A program made the translations under genes and the position numbers. The notes below the pieces were generated by a model that saw only the letters and a program-made list of their open reading frames with translations, did not search any database and had not been told where the DNA came from. Positions 15,125 to 24,021 of a DNA stretch of 55,003 nucleotides are shown piece after piece. The stretch comes from CAZLWF01 sp031972835 (GTDB taxonomy: Bacteria > Patescibacteriota > Minisyncoccia > Phycocordibacterales > UBA9973). Positions within the stretch are counted from its first letter, which is position 1. Each line of letters opens with the position of its first letter. The stretch covers positions 1-55,003 of the forward strand of contig DALYDX010000005.1 in the NCBI GenBank assembly GCA_031972835.1. Direction: 5' to 3'.

Positions 15125-16231
15125 TTATTTTAGTGCCTTGATACCCACAAGTGTTCCTTTCGCCAAATATTCTAAGGCTGCTCCCCCACCAGTAGAAACA
15201 AATGTTAGTTTATTCTCTAGTTTAAGCTTCGAAACAAGCGCAACTGTATCTCCACCACCTATTATGGTTTTGGCTTTAGATTTAGCCAGCATTTTCAATA
15301 ATTCAGTAGTCCCATGATCAAAACCAAGCTCATATTGCCCCGTTGGTCCATTCCAGAGCACGAGCTTCGCTTTTTTAACAAGCATTCCAAGCTCATAGAG
15401 AGTTCGGTCGCCGATATCTACAATCTTATCTTCCTTACCAACTTCGCTTATACTTTTTGTTAATCTACCACCGTCACGCCCTGTGACAACTACATCAACT
15501 GGTAAAAGTAATTTTGGATTATTTATTATTTTCTTAATTCCATAATCTTTTCCTTCAACAAGTGACTTACCCACTTCAAATCCTGCGGTCTTGAAAAAAT
15601 CATTCATCAATGCTCCGGTCACCACTACTCTATCTGCAGTTTTCAAAAATTTATTGATCAAAGGCATCTTGGTTTCAAACTTTGCTCCCCCTAGAATAAA
15701 AAGAAATGGGTGTTTTGGACTTTTGATAACAGAAGATAAGTATTTTATTTCATTCTCGAATTGAAAACCTATATATGACGGCAAGTATTTAGGAACACCA
15801 ACGATAGACGCATGTTCCCTGTGTGAAACCGGGAAAGCTTCGTTTACATATATATCGGCAAGACTCGCAAGCTTTTTGGCGAGCCCCGCATCATTCTTCA
15901 CCTCGCCGATCTGTCGACGAATGTTTTCTAGTAGTACTATCTCACCTTTTTTAAGATCAAGATTTTTCGGTAAAGACTCTATAAAACGAACTTTTATGTG
16001 TTTATTTAAAAACTTTGCAACCGGCAAAAGTGTCTGAGTGTCTTTTTGTAGATCTGAATGTGACACAAGTACAATAGAAGCACCTTTTTTTTGTAAAAAC
16101 TGTATTGTCGGAAGTGACTTCAAAATCCTATATGGATCCACAATCTTCCCTCCTTCAATTGGTACATTAAAATCCGTGCGCACGAGTACAGTTTTACCTT
16201 TTAAATTTTTGATATCTTTTATGGATTTCAT
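15125..16231 (-). CDS. pgk: Phosphoglycerate kinase
   Basis: A 368-residue protein with PGK motifs in order: VLVRTDFNVPIEGGKI, RILKSLPTIQFL, SHREHASIVGVPKYLP, GGAKFETKMPLI, VLWNGPTGQYE, TIIGGGDTVALV and the C-terminal VSTGGGAALEYLAKG. It transfers the phosphate of 1,3-bisphosphoglycerate to ADP in lower glycolysis. It is a little shorter than the usual 390-400 residues; the deletions are in loops, and the motifs remain. It starts 8 bp after the tpiA stop, so tpiA-pgk is an operon, followed by a strong terminator. Confidence 0.95.
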   Translation of the reverse strand: MKSIKDIKNLKGKTVLVRTDFNVPIEGGKIVDPYRILKSLPTIQFLQKKGASIVLVSHSDLQKDTQTLLPVAKFLNKHIKVRFIESLPKNLDLKKGEIVLLENIRRQIGEVKNDAGLAKKLASLADIYVNEAFPVSHREHASIVGVPKYLPSYIGFQFENEIKYLSSVIKSPKHPFLFILGGAKFETKMPLINKFLKTADRVVVTGALMNDFFKTAGFEVGKSLVEGKDYGIKKIINNPKLLLPVDVVVTGRDGGRLTKSISEVGKEDKIVDIGDRTLYELGMLVKKAKLVLWNGPTGQYELGFDHGTTELLKMLAKSKAKTIIGGGDTVALVSKLKLENKLTFVSTGGGAALEYLAKGTLVGIKALK

Positions 16232-16238
16232 GAATTAT

Positions 16239-17003
16239 TTAAATACTTTCCGCTATCTCTACTATCTTCCCGAATTCTTTTGGATTCAAACTTGCCCGCC
16301 CTACTAGAAAACCATCTATGCTTCCGTGCAATAAAAAATCTTGTGCGTCTTTACTGTCTACTGACCCACCGTAAAGTATAGGTGTGGTATGTGCATTTTT
16401 TGCACCAAACATATCTGACAAAACTTTTCTTATGTATATGACCATCTCTTCACACTCAGAAGGAATTGCTACTCGAGTAGCATCCTTGCCGATAGCCCAT
16501 ACCGGTTCATAAGCAATTATAAAATCTTTTAGATTTGAAGATTTTAGACCTACAAGACATTCATCTAACTGAGTTTTCACAGTATGCAGATACCATGCAT
16601 CACCAGTTCGCTCTCTTTCGCCAACACACAAGATAGGAATGATCTTTGCTTTTAAACTAGCTTTAATTTTCTGGTTTATGAGTTCATTTGTTTCACCCAT
16701 AAGACGACGCTCAGAGTGACCAAGTATTACATGAGTAACTTTAAGTTCTTTGAGCATATTTGGAGAAACTTCTCCTGTGTGAGCTCCAACAGAATCAATA
16801 TACGCATTTTGTGCTCCAAGCATGCATTTTGTGCTCGCGAATTTCGATAGATTTGAGATATATATTGAAGGTGGACAGGCAACAATAGAAGTCTTCTTTA
16901 GGTTTTTACTTAAATCCTTTGTGGATGAAAACAGTCTCACAGACTCTTTTATGCCGAGCGGATTCATCTTCCAGTTAGCAACTATAATTTTCTTTTTTAA
17001 CAT
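16239..17003 (-). CDS. tpiA: Triosephosphate isomerase
   Basis: A 254-residue protein from the ATG at 17003. It has the N-terminal VANWKMNP with the substrate-binding Lys, the catalytic His in LGHSERRLMGET, the catalytic Glu in AYEPVWAIG, and the phosphate-binding loop YGGSVDSKD near the C-terminus. It interconverts dihydroxyacetone phosphate and glyceraldehyde 3-phosphate. The in-frame start at 17072 would run into the preceding gene and is not supported. The ATG lies 7 nt after TGC-TATAAT, a leaderless layout. It is followed closely by pgk. Confidence 0.95.
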   Translation of the reverse strand: MLKKKIIVANWKMNPLGIKESVRLFSSTKDLSKNLKKTSIVACPPSIYISNLSKFASTKCMLGAQNAYIDSVGAHTGEVSPNMLKELKVTHVILGHSERRLMGETNELINQKIKASLKAKIIPILCVGERERTGDAWYLHTVKTQLDECLVGLKSSNLKDFIIAYEPVWAIGKDATRVAIPSECEEMVIYIRKVLSDMFGAKNAHTTPILYGGSVDSKDAQDFLLHGSIDGFLVGRASLNPKEFGKIVEIAESI

Positions 17004-17010
17004 ACTTTCT

Positions 17011-17019
17011 ATTATAGCA
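17011..17019 (-). promoter_or_regulatory. Extended -10 promoter of tpiA-pgk, leaderless layout
   Basis: TGC-TATAAT on the minus strand, then 7 nt to the ATG at 17003. The TGC is also the end of the right arm of the hairpin at 17017-17049, so hairpin and promoter overlap. Confidence 0.6.
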
Positions 17020-17049
17020 AAACACGCTCTATATAAAAGCGTGTTTTGC
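17017..17049. terminator. Hairpin between the pilus operon and tpiA
   Basis: A perfect 12-bp stem, GCAAAACACGCT and AGCGTGTTTTGC, with a 9-nt AT-rich loop. No T-run follows on either strand, so it may be a weak terminator or an RNA-processing/stability hairpin at the end of the pilus transcript. Confidence 0.55.
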
Positions 17050-17053
17050 CTAC

Positions 17054-18523
17054 TTATTTCTGTTCCTCCCAAAAAACAGTCGAGTATTTGTCAGATGTAA
17101 GAGGAAAAGATGGCGGAGGTCCATATAACAAATTTGCATCATAATTTATATTTCTCGTTGCATATCCAGTACCATCAGTAAACGCAAAACCATATCTGAG
17201 ATTTGTTGCGATCATACCGTATAGAGTAAGAGTGGTTCTTGCGTGATACGGAGAACATCTCACTCTATTGTCCGGTTCATCATAATAATATCTCCCTGCT
17301 CGCCCATTTTGTGCAACAATAGCGGCGTCAATGCGTAGGTCAGTATCCGAAATCATTCCTACATTAAAATTATTCTGTGCAATCAGAGCAATAACATCTT
17401 GCCCGTCATAGTTTGTATATGTAAGATCACTATTTACTATTATATTTTTACGAGTAGCAGGCGAATCAGGAAATTTACCTGCAGCAATTGTAAGACGAGC
17501 TGTATTTATAGATCCATCTACCCACACATCATCTTCCAAGAAGATAAGGCCATTTGCTGGATTGGTATAATTACCAAGAAAGGTCTGCCCACCTGATGAA
17601 TTAATACTCCAAGTCCCCCATCCTGTCTCACTCAATTGATTTGTACAAGTGTTATGTGGGACTGCAGCCATACTATTTACTCTATACAAATCAAATGTGT
17701 CATTTACTTTTAAGATAACATGGTAACCAAGTGCACCAGAAGGAGAGAAATAATGCCCGCCTGATTGGGCATTTGTTTTTATACTAGAAAGATCATTTGT
17801 TATACCAGCAAAATCTGCCTGCGGTACTGGAAATTGTCGACCAACCATAAATATATCTGTACGAGATGCTACAGATGAATTCGGAGCTTCAGCAGCACGG
17901 AAGTTATCGTTAGTCCCACTGCCTGGTGGAGCATTTACATGAGTATGAACACCAAACTCTACAGCACCGCTGTGATCCGGATCGTCATAAGAACTCCTAG
18001 AGCTAGTGACTAGGTTATGCGCTAATCCATCAAAACGAATTCCATTATTTGAATGTAGTGGTCCAAAAACTTCTGTACCCGCACCAAAACGCATGACATC
18101 GTTTGCGACGACGGCGTATTTTGCAAGTGAGGGTATGGCCAAGTGTGTCATGATAGTGCGCGCACTGCTTGGATCTGAATTTAAGACTCCTTTTGATTTT
18201 ACTTTTACAAGAGTTGAACCTGTTATAGGTGGAGTTATTGTGAGTGTAAACTGACCAATTATATTTCCATCTTTGTCTTCAAAATCATGTACATATGGAC
18301 CACTAGCACCGGTACCATCTTGATAATCAGTACTTGCATGAGCCAAGTGCCATCTGTAGTAATCAATTCCAGCTTCAGCTATCTGAAAAGATTGCTCCCG
18401 GGCAACCAGGTGCCTCGTAGACCGCAAACTAGTTCCCGCCCAACCAATAAATGCATACACGAGAGTAATCGCGATAGTTGAAAAAATAATTGTATTAAGA
18501 AGTATAAAACCTTTTTGTTTCAT
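17054..18523 (-). CDS. PilX-like prepilin with large C-terminal domain
   Basis: A 489-residue protein beginning MKQKGFILLNTIIFS, which is a short basic leader, a Gly-Phe prepilin peptidase site and a hydrophobic helix (TIAITLVYAFIGWAG). FQIAEAGIDYYRWHL follows, as in PilX-type minor pilins. The normal conserved Glu at +5 is replaced by Asn (FILLN), a feature of some minor pilins. The rest is a long beta-rich Ser/Gly/Asn domain of unknown fold. It is the last gene of the pilB-pilC operon, 3 bp after its neighbour, so it probably caps or decorates the pilus. Confidence 0.78.
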   Translation of the reverse strand: MKQKGFILLNTIIFSTIAITLVYAFIGWAGTSLRSTRHLVAREQSFQIAEAGIDYYRWHLAHASTDYQDGTGASGPYVHDFEDKDGNIIGQFTLTITPPITGSTLVKVKSKGVLNSDPSSARTIMTHLAIPSLAKYAVVANDVMRFGAGTEVFGPLHSNNGIRFDGLAHNLVTSSRSSYDDPDHSGAVEFGVHTHVNAPPGSGTNDNFRAAEAPNSSVASRTDIFMVGRQFPVPQADFAGITNDLSSIKTNAQSGGHYFSPSGALGYHVILKVNDTFDLYRVNSMAAVPHNTCTNQLSETGWGTWSINSSGGQTFLGNYTNPANGLIFLEDDVWVDGSINTARLTIAAGKFPDSPATRKNIIVNSDLTYTNYDGQDVIALIAQNNFNVGMISDTDLRIDAAIVAQNGRAGRYYYDEPDNRVRCSPYHARTTLTLYGMIATNLRYGFAFTDGTGYATRNINYDANLLYGPPPSFPLTSDKYSTVFWEEQK

Positions 18524-18526
18524 ATT

Positions 18527-19186
18527 TTATAGATTATCCTTGAGATTACGAAATGACACTTGGGTACTAATAGTTGTTGCAGCAGGAGGTTTACTAGTAT
18601 CTGTGTCAATTATAAATGTTATTTTTATAAGTCGCACTATTGATATGTTTACAGGCTGTGAAAGTGCGCTGGTAGTCCCGTTGTAACTAGAATCATAATA
18701 ATCAAATATTGGAGTAGCGCCATTTTGTATTCCGTGCACGATATCTGTAACAACCTCAGACCCGCTCGAATAAACTGCGGGTACCCCACTAGGTTTTATT
18801 ACCCCCTTTTTTAATGTAGTACCCGAAAGATAGTATCTAACACGTTCTTTTAATCCATCGCCGTCAATATCAGAAAAGAATATAAATGATGTACTAGTCG
18901 CAGACTCTATCGCATATGCACCAGCCGAAGATGGCGATGCAGAACGAATTTCGTTCGACATCGGACGCAATATCCTACGAGCCTCATCCGAAGCATTTAA
19001 TCCGGACTGAAATATTCTACTAAAAGAAATAGAATCTCGATTAAAAGAACCAGCTACTACGGCAATCACACCGACAACTGCGACTGTAACCACAATTTCT
19101 ATAAGAGTAAAACCCTTACTCAAAAATATATTTGTCGAGACAAATCTTTTTTGTTTTTTTGTATTATGGAGCAATTGTAATTTCAT
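18527..19186 (-). CDS. Type IV prepilin-like protein (PilW/PulJ-like)
   Basis: A 219-residue protein. Around residues 23-45 is the class III signal SKGFTLIEIVVTVAVVGVIA, with the prepilin cut after Gly and Glu at +5. Downstream, SDEARRILRPMSNEIRSASPS is typical of PilW/PulJ-type minor pseudopilins. A beta-rich C-terminal domain follows (FIFFSDIDGDGLKERVRYYL). The 5' end overlaps the end of the upstream gene by 23 bp, indicating translational coupling. It is probably a minor pilin of the tip complex together with its neighbours. Confidence 0.8.
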   Translation of the reverse strand: MKLQLLHNTKKQKRFVSTNIFLSKGFTLIEIVVTVAVVGVIAVVAGSFNRDSISFSRIFQSGLNASDEARRILRPMSNEIRSASPSSAGAYAIESATSTSFIFFSDIDGDGLKERVRYYLSGTTLKKGVIKPSGVPAVYSSGSEVVTDIVHGIQNGATPIFDYYDSSYNGTTSALSQPVNISIVRLIKITFIIDTDTSKPPAATTISTQVSFRNLKDNL

Positions 19187-20960
19187 ATTTTTGCCAACTA
19201 GATGATACTGTCACTACTCCAGTATAATCCTGATAACCAGATTTCGTTACTGTAATTGTATAATCTCCACTCGACAGACCCGGGAACGACACCTGGCCAG
19301 GTGGAGTGCAACTTGTGGTAAATGTAAAAGAAGCATCAGAAACAGTTGGGGTAAATGCAGTATCATCAGTATTTAAATAAACTCTGTATCTAAAATAGCG
19401 CTTATTATTTAGTCCACTATTTAAATTTAAATCTGAAAGTGTGTAATATGTGCTTCCTGTCCCATCTGGACCAGAAAAATCCCAAGTCACACCATCATCA
19501 TTCGAAGCTGCTTGAAACTTCACACTATCTACTCCTGTCTCTACCGCTTGATCTGTAGGCGACCAGGATATCTGATGAAAATTACTAGGTCCACCTGTAT
19601 CAAAAGTCGATGAAGTAAGCCAGCCGCTAGAAAGATAAGTTCCAAAGGCGCTTTGTAATTTTAACTGCCCTGCTATTGAATTCGTATCAATGTTGCCATC
19701 GGAATTATAATATTCACTCATTGAGCCCACCAAGTCTTGTGCACTACCACCACTCCAGTCTGTTTGATTTATAAAACCTTGTCCTGTTGTCTTTGTATTA
19801 TCGTAACCAGATGGCCCTTCTGCTCTTACGAGCGCATCCGTCACAGGAAGACCTGTAGACTGATCTCTGACTACTATTAAAAGTCTATTTGGATTTTTTG
19901 GGGCAACAATCAAATCTAGATCTTGCGTAGTATCTGGTGTCAGACCCAATGTCAAAAGCGGATTAGTACCGACAAGGTCATAGGTTTCATCTGTTAAATT
20001 TATATTGTATGTATCCCACTCAAGACCAGTAATACTTTTATCTCCAAAACTATTTGTAGTATGAGGACTATCATATTTCAAAACAGTTGGGCTCGTACCT
20101 ATTACTTTTGATCCAGTCATTTGAAAACTTACGGACTGCGCGGGTGCACATGTGTCCAAAATTGTATTGGCATTTACCACGCTTACCTTGTCTATAAAAA
20201 AACTAACCTGTGTTATTTGTTGGACTAAAACAGTCTGGTTTGGTTTGCTAGGATTTGGATTACTCACTGCACCAATCGGGTAAGTCTCTTCTGTTGAATA
20301 CCCAGACTTTGAAATAGTTATCTTATATGAATCCACAGATGGAGGGGCATCAACAATAGTAAGTGTGCCATCAATCCCAGTAACATCGTTTATATGAATT
20401 TCTGGAAACAGAGCTGTGTTGTCTATGTCTACATCCGCACCAGAAACTGGGAGACCATTTGCGTCGTATACTCTTATTACCAAAGCACCATTCGTAGAAG
20501 CAGTCTCAAGATTTTTTGGGGCAACACGTGATGTATATTCAACAGGAACAAAGTTTTTACAAGTCGCACAACTCACTTCTACTACAACCAGTTTATTGTC
20601 TGCAGGGGAAAGATCGTTTGGAATCCCTCCGATAGTTCCATCAAATGGATCATCGATATTTCTGATAGTTATATCAACCGTAAAACTTGTATTGTCTCGC
20701 ACAATAGTCTGAGAATCTAAAAGTGGCCCTGCAGGAATACCCCCGAGTGTACCCACACTTGCATAAGGCATATTACGAATAATCTCAAATTGTTCATTTG
20801 CAAGAGAAGCGGCTATAGCCCTACTTGATAAAATACTCGTGGTCGTCAATACTTTTGCGTAAACTTGATAGAGCGCAACTGAAACTGCAACCAAAAAAGC
20901 TATTGCAACGAGTGTTTCAATAAGTGACATGCCTCTATTTTTGATAGTAGCCTTCTTCAT
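19164..20960 (-). CDS. Very large PilV-like prepilin with carboxypeptidase-regulatory/PEGA-like domains
   Basis: A 598-residue protein with a normal prepilin N-terminus (NRGMSLIETLVAIAFLVAVS: cut after Gly, Glu at +5) and an EQFEIIRNMPY segment as in PilV/PulI minor pilins. It then has at least three beta-sandwich modules of the carboxypeptidase-regulatory or PEGA type: RVYDANGLPVSGADVDIDN with ITISKSGYSTEET; VVRDQSTGLPVTDALVRAEG; and SSGDYTITVTKSGYQDYTG at the C-terminus. Ordinary minor pilins have 150-250 residues, so this is a pilin fused to an adhesin-like stalk. It lies 5 bp after the pilC start in the same operon. Host-cell adhesion at the pilus tip is inferred. Confidence 0.8.
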   Translation of the reverse strand: MKKATIKNRGMSLIETLVAIAFLVAVSVALYQVYAKVLTTTSILSSRAIAASLANEQFEIIRNMPYASVGTLGGIPAGPLLDSQTIVRDNTSFTVDITIRNIDDPFDGTIGGIPNDLSPADNKLVVVEVSCATCKNFVPVEYTSRVAPKNLETASTNGALVIRVYDANGLPVSGADVDIDNTALFPEIHINDVTGIDGTLTIVDAPPSVDSYKITISKSGYSTEETYPIGAVSNPNPSKPNQTVLVQQITQVSFFIDKVSVVNANTILDTCAPAQSVSFQMTGSKVIGTSPTVLKYDSPHTTNSFGDKSITGLEWDTYNINLTDETYDLVGTNPLLTLGLTPDTTQDLDLIVAPKNPNRLLIVVRDQSTGLPVTDALVRAEGPSGYDNTKTTGQGFINQTDWSGGSAQDLVGSMSEYYNSDGNIDTNSIAGQLKLQSAFGTYLSSGWLTSSTFDTGGPSNFHQISWSPTDQAVETGVDSVKFQAASNDDGVTWDFSGPDGTGSTYYTLSDLNLNSGLNNKRYFRYRVYLNTDDTAFTPTVSDASFTFTTSCTPPGQVSFPGLSSGDYTITVTKSGYQDYTGVVTVSSSWQKYEITIAP

Positions 20961-20964
20961 ATTT

Positions 20965-22179
20965 TTAAATAGTATCCATAAGTGAATACATCGGGGAAAT
21001 CATAGATACCGCAAAGAATCCAACCGCACCTCCAATCACAACCATTAAGACTGGTTCAATTATAGTAGAAAGATCTTTGGTTTTATTTTCTACTTCAGTT
21101 TCATAAAAAACTGCAATATCAATAAGCATATTTGAAAGCTTACCAGTCTCCTCTCCTACTTCCATCATTTCTCCAACCATAACTGGGTACATATCCTGAC
21201 GCTCCTTGAACACAGCTGACAGTGCCACGCCTTTTTGTATATCTACGATAGCTTTGGCAACAATCTTTTTATAATAATCATTTTGTAAAACCTCCTCAGT
21301 TATAGTAAGAGCCTTGGTCATATCCACACCTGCAACCAATAGAGATGACAATGTCCTACAGGTTCTAGCAGAATTGACTTCTTTTATAATCTGACCTACA
21401 ACAGGTAGGCGAATTGTTATGAAATTTAAATATTTCTTGAAGCTTTTCAATTTTGTCAAAAAAACAATACCGACAACAAAAACTATTAGAATACCAAAAG
21501 TTAGAAGAGGACTTTTAGATAACGAGTCACTTATAAATATAATAAAACGAGTACTGCTTGGGAGTTCTACATTCAAATCTTTAAAAGTTGCAGTGAGTGT
21601 AGGAACCACGAATATCATCATGAGAATTCCAATCAAAACAATCGCGCATATTATAATTGACGGATACATTAGTGCGCCTTTTATCTTTTTATTCAAATCA
21701 TAAGTTTTCTGTAGATTTTGACCAATTTCATTCAAAGACCCAGACATACTTCCAGATTCTTCACCCGCTCGAATCATGGATACGAATAGAGTTGAAAAAA
21801 CTTTCGGATATTTTGCCATACCCTCAGACAATGTTCCCCCTTTGTCTATTTCTTTTATTAATACACCGAGAATTTTTCGGAATTTTTCATTTTTAGTCTG
21901 TTTTTCTAAAACTGTAAGTGCCCTGTACAGAGAAAGTCCTGCTGATAACATTCCTGAAAGATTTCTGGCGAATATTATTTTTTCATGAAGTTTTATTTTA
22001 TCAAAAAAACCACTAAGTATGGAGATTTGTTTCATACCTTTTGCTTTTACTTCAAAAACTGAAATAGGAGTATTTCCATCTGCTCGTATTTGTTTTGCCG
22101 CAGCAAATTTATCTGGAGCTTCTACTGTTCCGTCAATACTTGATCCGTCTTGTGTTTTTGCTTTGTAAGAAAATTGCAT
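20965..22179 (-). CDS. pilC: Type IV pilus inner-membrane platform protein PilC/GspF
   Basis: A 404-residue protein with the family layout: N-terminal FSYKAKTQDGSSIDGTVEA, then two repeated T2SSF domains (FARNLSGMLSAGLSLYRAL with MIRAGEESGSMSGSL; CRTLSSLLVAGVDMTKAL with MEVGEETGKLSNML) and three membrane segments, the last near the C-terminus (EPVLMVVIGGAVGFFAVSMI). It is the platform on which the PilB motor acts to assemble pilin. The length is typical. It starts 5 bp after the pilB stop, which supports tight coupling. Confidence 0.94.
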   Translation of the reverse strand: MQFSYKAKTQDGSSIDGTVEAPDKFAAAKQIRADGNTPISVFEVKAKGMKQISILSGFFDKIKLHEKIIFARNLSGMLSAGLSLYRALTVLEKQTKNEKFRKILGVLIKEIDKGGTLSEGMAKYPKVFSTLFVSMIRAGEESGSMSGSLNEIGQNLQKTYDLNKKIKGALMYPSIIICAIVLIGILMMIFVVPTLTATFKDLNVELPSSTRFIIFISDSLSKSPLLTFGILIVFVVGIVFLTKLKSFKKYLNFITIRLPVVGQIIKEVNSARTCRTLSSLLVAGVDMTKALTITEEVLQNDYYKKIVAKAIVDIQKGVALSAVFKERQDMYPVMVGEMMEVGEETGKLSNMLIDIAVFYETEVENKTKDLSTIIEPVLMVVIGGAVGFFAVSMISPMYSLMDTI

Positions 22180-22184
22180 AATTA

Positions 22185-23942
22185 CTATTCCGAAACTACG
22201 CGCAACACTTCCTCGGTTGTAGTTAAACCTTGAATTGCCATATACAAACCATCTTCAAGCATGGTCATCATACCCTCTTTCTTTGCCTGCTCCTGTATTA
22301 CATCTTCTGATGCACCTTTCAAAATAAGCTCTTTAATACTAGAGGTTACTGCGAGCACTTCATGTATTCCAACACGCCCGCTATATCCACTCTCAGACTC
22401 CTCAGAAGATTTTGTTTTATAAAACGGAATAGTTTCCCATGTGGCGTTCTTTGGTACTATATTTTCTTCTTTTGCAAAATCAAGCATCCTATCAAGATCA
22501 ATAATACGCTTGAGAGCATCTATCTCTGCAGTATCTAAAAAATATTTTTCTTTTGTATTTGTAAGTTTACGAACCAGTCTTTGAGCTATAATCGTCTTCA
22601 CAGTTGAAACAATCAAAAATGGCTCGGCTCCCATATCTATCATACGTGGGATTGCACCCGCTGCAGAGTTCGTGTGTATTGTAGAGAGCACTAAGTGTCC
22701 AGTAAGCGCAGCATTGATCGCAAGAGAAGCAGTCTCAGTATCTCGAATCTCTCCCACCATTATGATATCAGGGTCCTGACGAAGCAGTGTGCGCAAGCCA
22801 TTTGCAAAAGTAAGACCAATCTCTGCTTTTACTTGAGTTTGATTGATTCTCTGCATTTGATATTCAATCGGGTCCTCGACTGTAGAAATATTCACATCGG
22901 GTGTATTTAAGATATCGAGCATGGTATAGAGTGTTGTGGTTTTACCAGACCCAGTCGGACCAGTTGCCAGTAGCATTCCAGTTTTCTGTTTCATACCATT
23001 ATGAATTTTTTCCAATGCATCTCCGTGAAAACCCAAACCTTCGAGCGTGTAACCTTTTGAATTTTCTTTCAAAATACGAATAACAGTTTTTTCTCCATAG
23101 TATGTTGGCAGAGTAGATACACGGAAAGATACTTTATCACCGGCTTCAGTTGTGATTTTGAAACGTCCATCTTGAGGGAGTCTTTTCTCGTCGAGCTTCA
23201 AATTTGAGAGAACTTTTATACGCGCAGTGATTCCAGCTGCTGCATCGCGAGGCAAGACCATGGCGTCACGGAGTATACCGTCGATTCTATATCGCACTAG
23301 AAGTTGTTGTTCTTCTGGTTCTATATGAATATCAGATGTATTTTGCAATATCGCATGAGAGATCAAAGTATCTACGATTTTAACAACAGGTAGATCTTCT
23401 GCCATTTCTTTCAACTCTTTTTCAGACAGACCAGATTCACCACCGTCTTCAGCAATCATAGACAGAGATGCTGATTCTTTTTTTATAATATCGTCAAAGT
23501 CTGCCTTCAGGCTTTTTTTGTATTGTGACAATGCATTTTTTATAGAATCTGAATCAGTTAATCGTGGAGAGATCTTAAGCTCAACCTTTTTCTTTATAAA
23601 ATCTATAACTGGAAGATCATCTATATCAAGCATCGCCACCTCAAGCTCACGAGGTCTTTTTTTATAAGCAATTATGTTGTGTTTACGAGCAATAGTTTCA
23701 GGAATCAAAGATAGAGTTTCAAAATCAATTTTTTCTGTTGCAAGTGATATAAAAGGTATCCCAAGCACATACGCTTGCATACGTTTTAAATCAATGTCAG
23801 TTATTTTTCCAAAAGAAACTAGAACATCGCCAATCGATTGATCTTTTTCTTTTGCAGTTTTATCAGCAAGAGTAATATCAGCCTTTGCAACAAGACCACT
23901 CTCGATAATAAACTTTTTTAATTGATCTTCTTTGATTTGCAT
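22185..23942 (-). CDS. pilB: Type IV pilus assembly ATPase PilB/GspE
   Basis: A 585-residue ATPase. An N-terminal MshEN-like domain (residues 1-150, LVSFGKITDIDLKRMQAYVLG) precedes the AAA+ secretion ATPase core: SDIHIEPE, Asp box, Walker A GPTGSGKTTT at 328-337, Walker B DPDIIMVGEIRD at 390-401, His box GHLVLSTIHTNSA. It powers pilus extension in the cytoplasm. The four-cysteine zinc site usually found before GYSGRVGIHE is absent: the stretch reads TKSSEESESGYSGRVG with no Cys. No pilT-like retraction ATPase is in the window. It is the first gene of the pilus operon. Confidence 0.94.
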   Translation of the reverse strand: MQIKEDQLKKFIIESGLVAKADITLADKTAKEKDQSIGDVLVSFGKITDIDLKRMQAYVLGIPFISLATEKIDFETLSLIPETIARKHNIIAYKKRPRELEVAMLDIDDLPVIDFIKKKVELKISPRLTDSDSIKNALSQYKKSLKADFDDIIKKESASLSMIAEDGGESGLSEKELKEMAEDLPVVKIVDTLISHAILQNTSDIHIEPEEQQLLVRYRIDGILRDAMVLPRDAAAGITARIKVLSNLKLDEKRLPQDGRFKITTEAGDKVSFRVSTLPTYYGEKTVIRILKENSKGYTLEGLGFHGDALEKIHNGMKQKTGMLLATGPTGSGKTTTLYTMLDILNTPDVNISTVEDPIEYQMQRINQTQVKAEIGLTFANGLRTLLRQDPDIIMVGEIRDTETASLAINAALTGHLVLSTIHTNSAAGAIPRMIDMGAEPFLIVSTVKTIIAQRLVRKLTNTKEKYFLDTAEIDALKRIIDLDRMLDFAKEENIVPKNATWETIPFYKTKSSEESESGYSGRVGIHEVLAVTSSIKELILKGASEDVIQEQAKKEGMMTMLEDGLYMAIQGLTTTEEVLRVVSE

Positions 23943-23953
23943 TTATTGTCTTT

Positions 23954-23962
23954 ATTATAACA
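23954..23962 (-). promoter_or_regulatory. Extended -10 promoter of the pilus operon
   Basis: TGT-TATAAT on the minus strand, 11 nt before the pilB ATG at 23942. The expected leader is about 4-5 nt, with no room for a ribosome binding site. Confidence 0.55.
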
Positions 23963-23981
23963 AAATAATTTACATTCTTAT

Positions 23982-24015
23982 ACAAAAAAATCCCGCAACT
24001 GCGGGATTTTTTTGT
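23982..24015. terminator. Terminator after the glycine-rich protein gene
   Basis: A perfect 15-bp stem ACAAAAAAATCCCGC with its inverse and loop AACT. It follows the stop at 24022 on the minus strand and isolates the pilus operon. Confidence 0.92.
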
Positions 24016-24021
24016 AATTCT

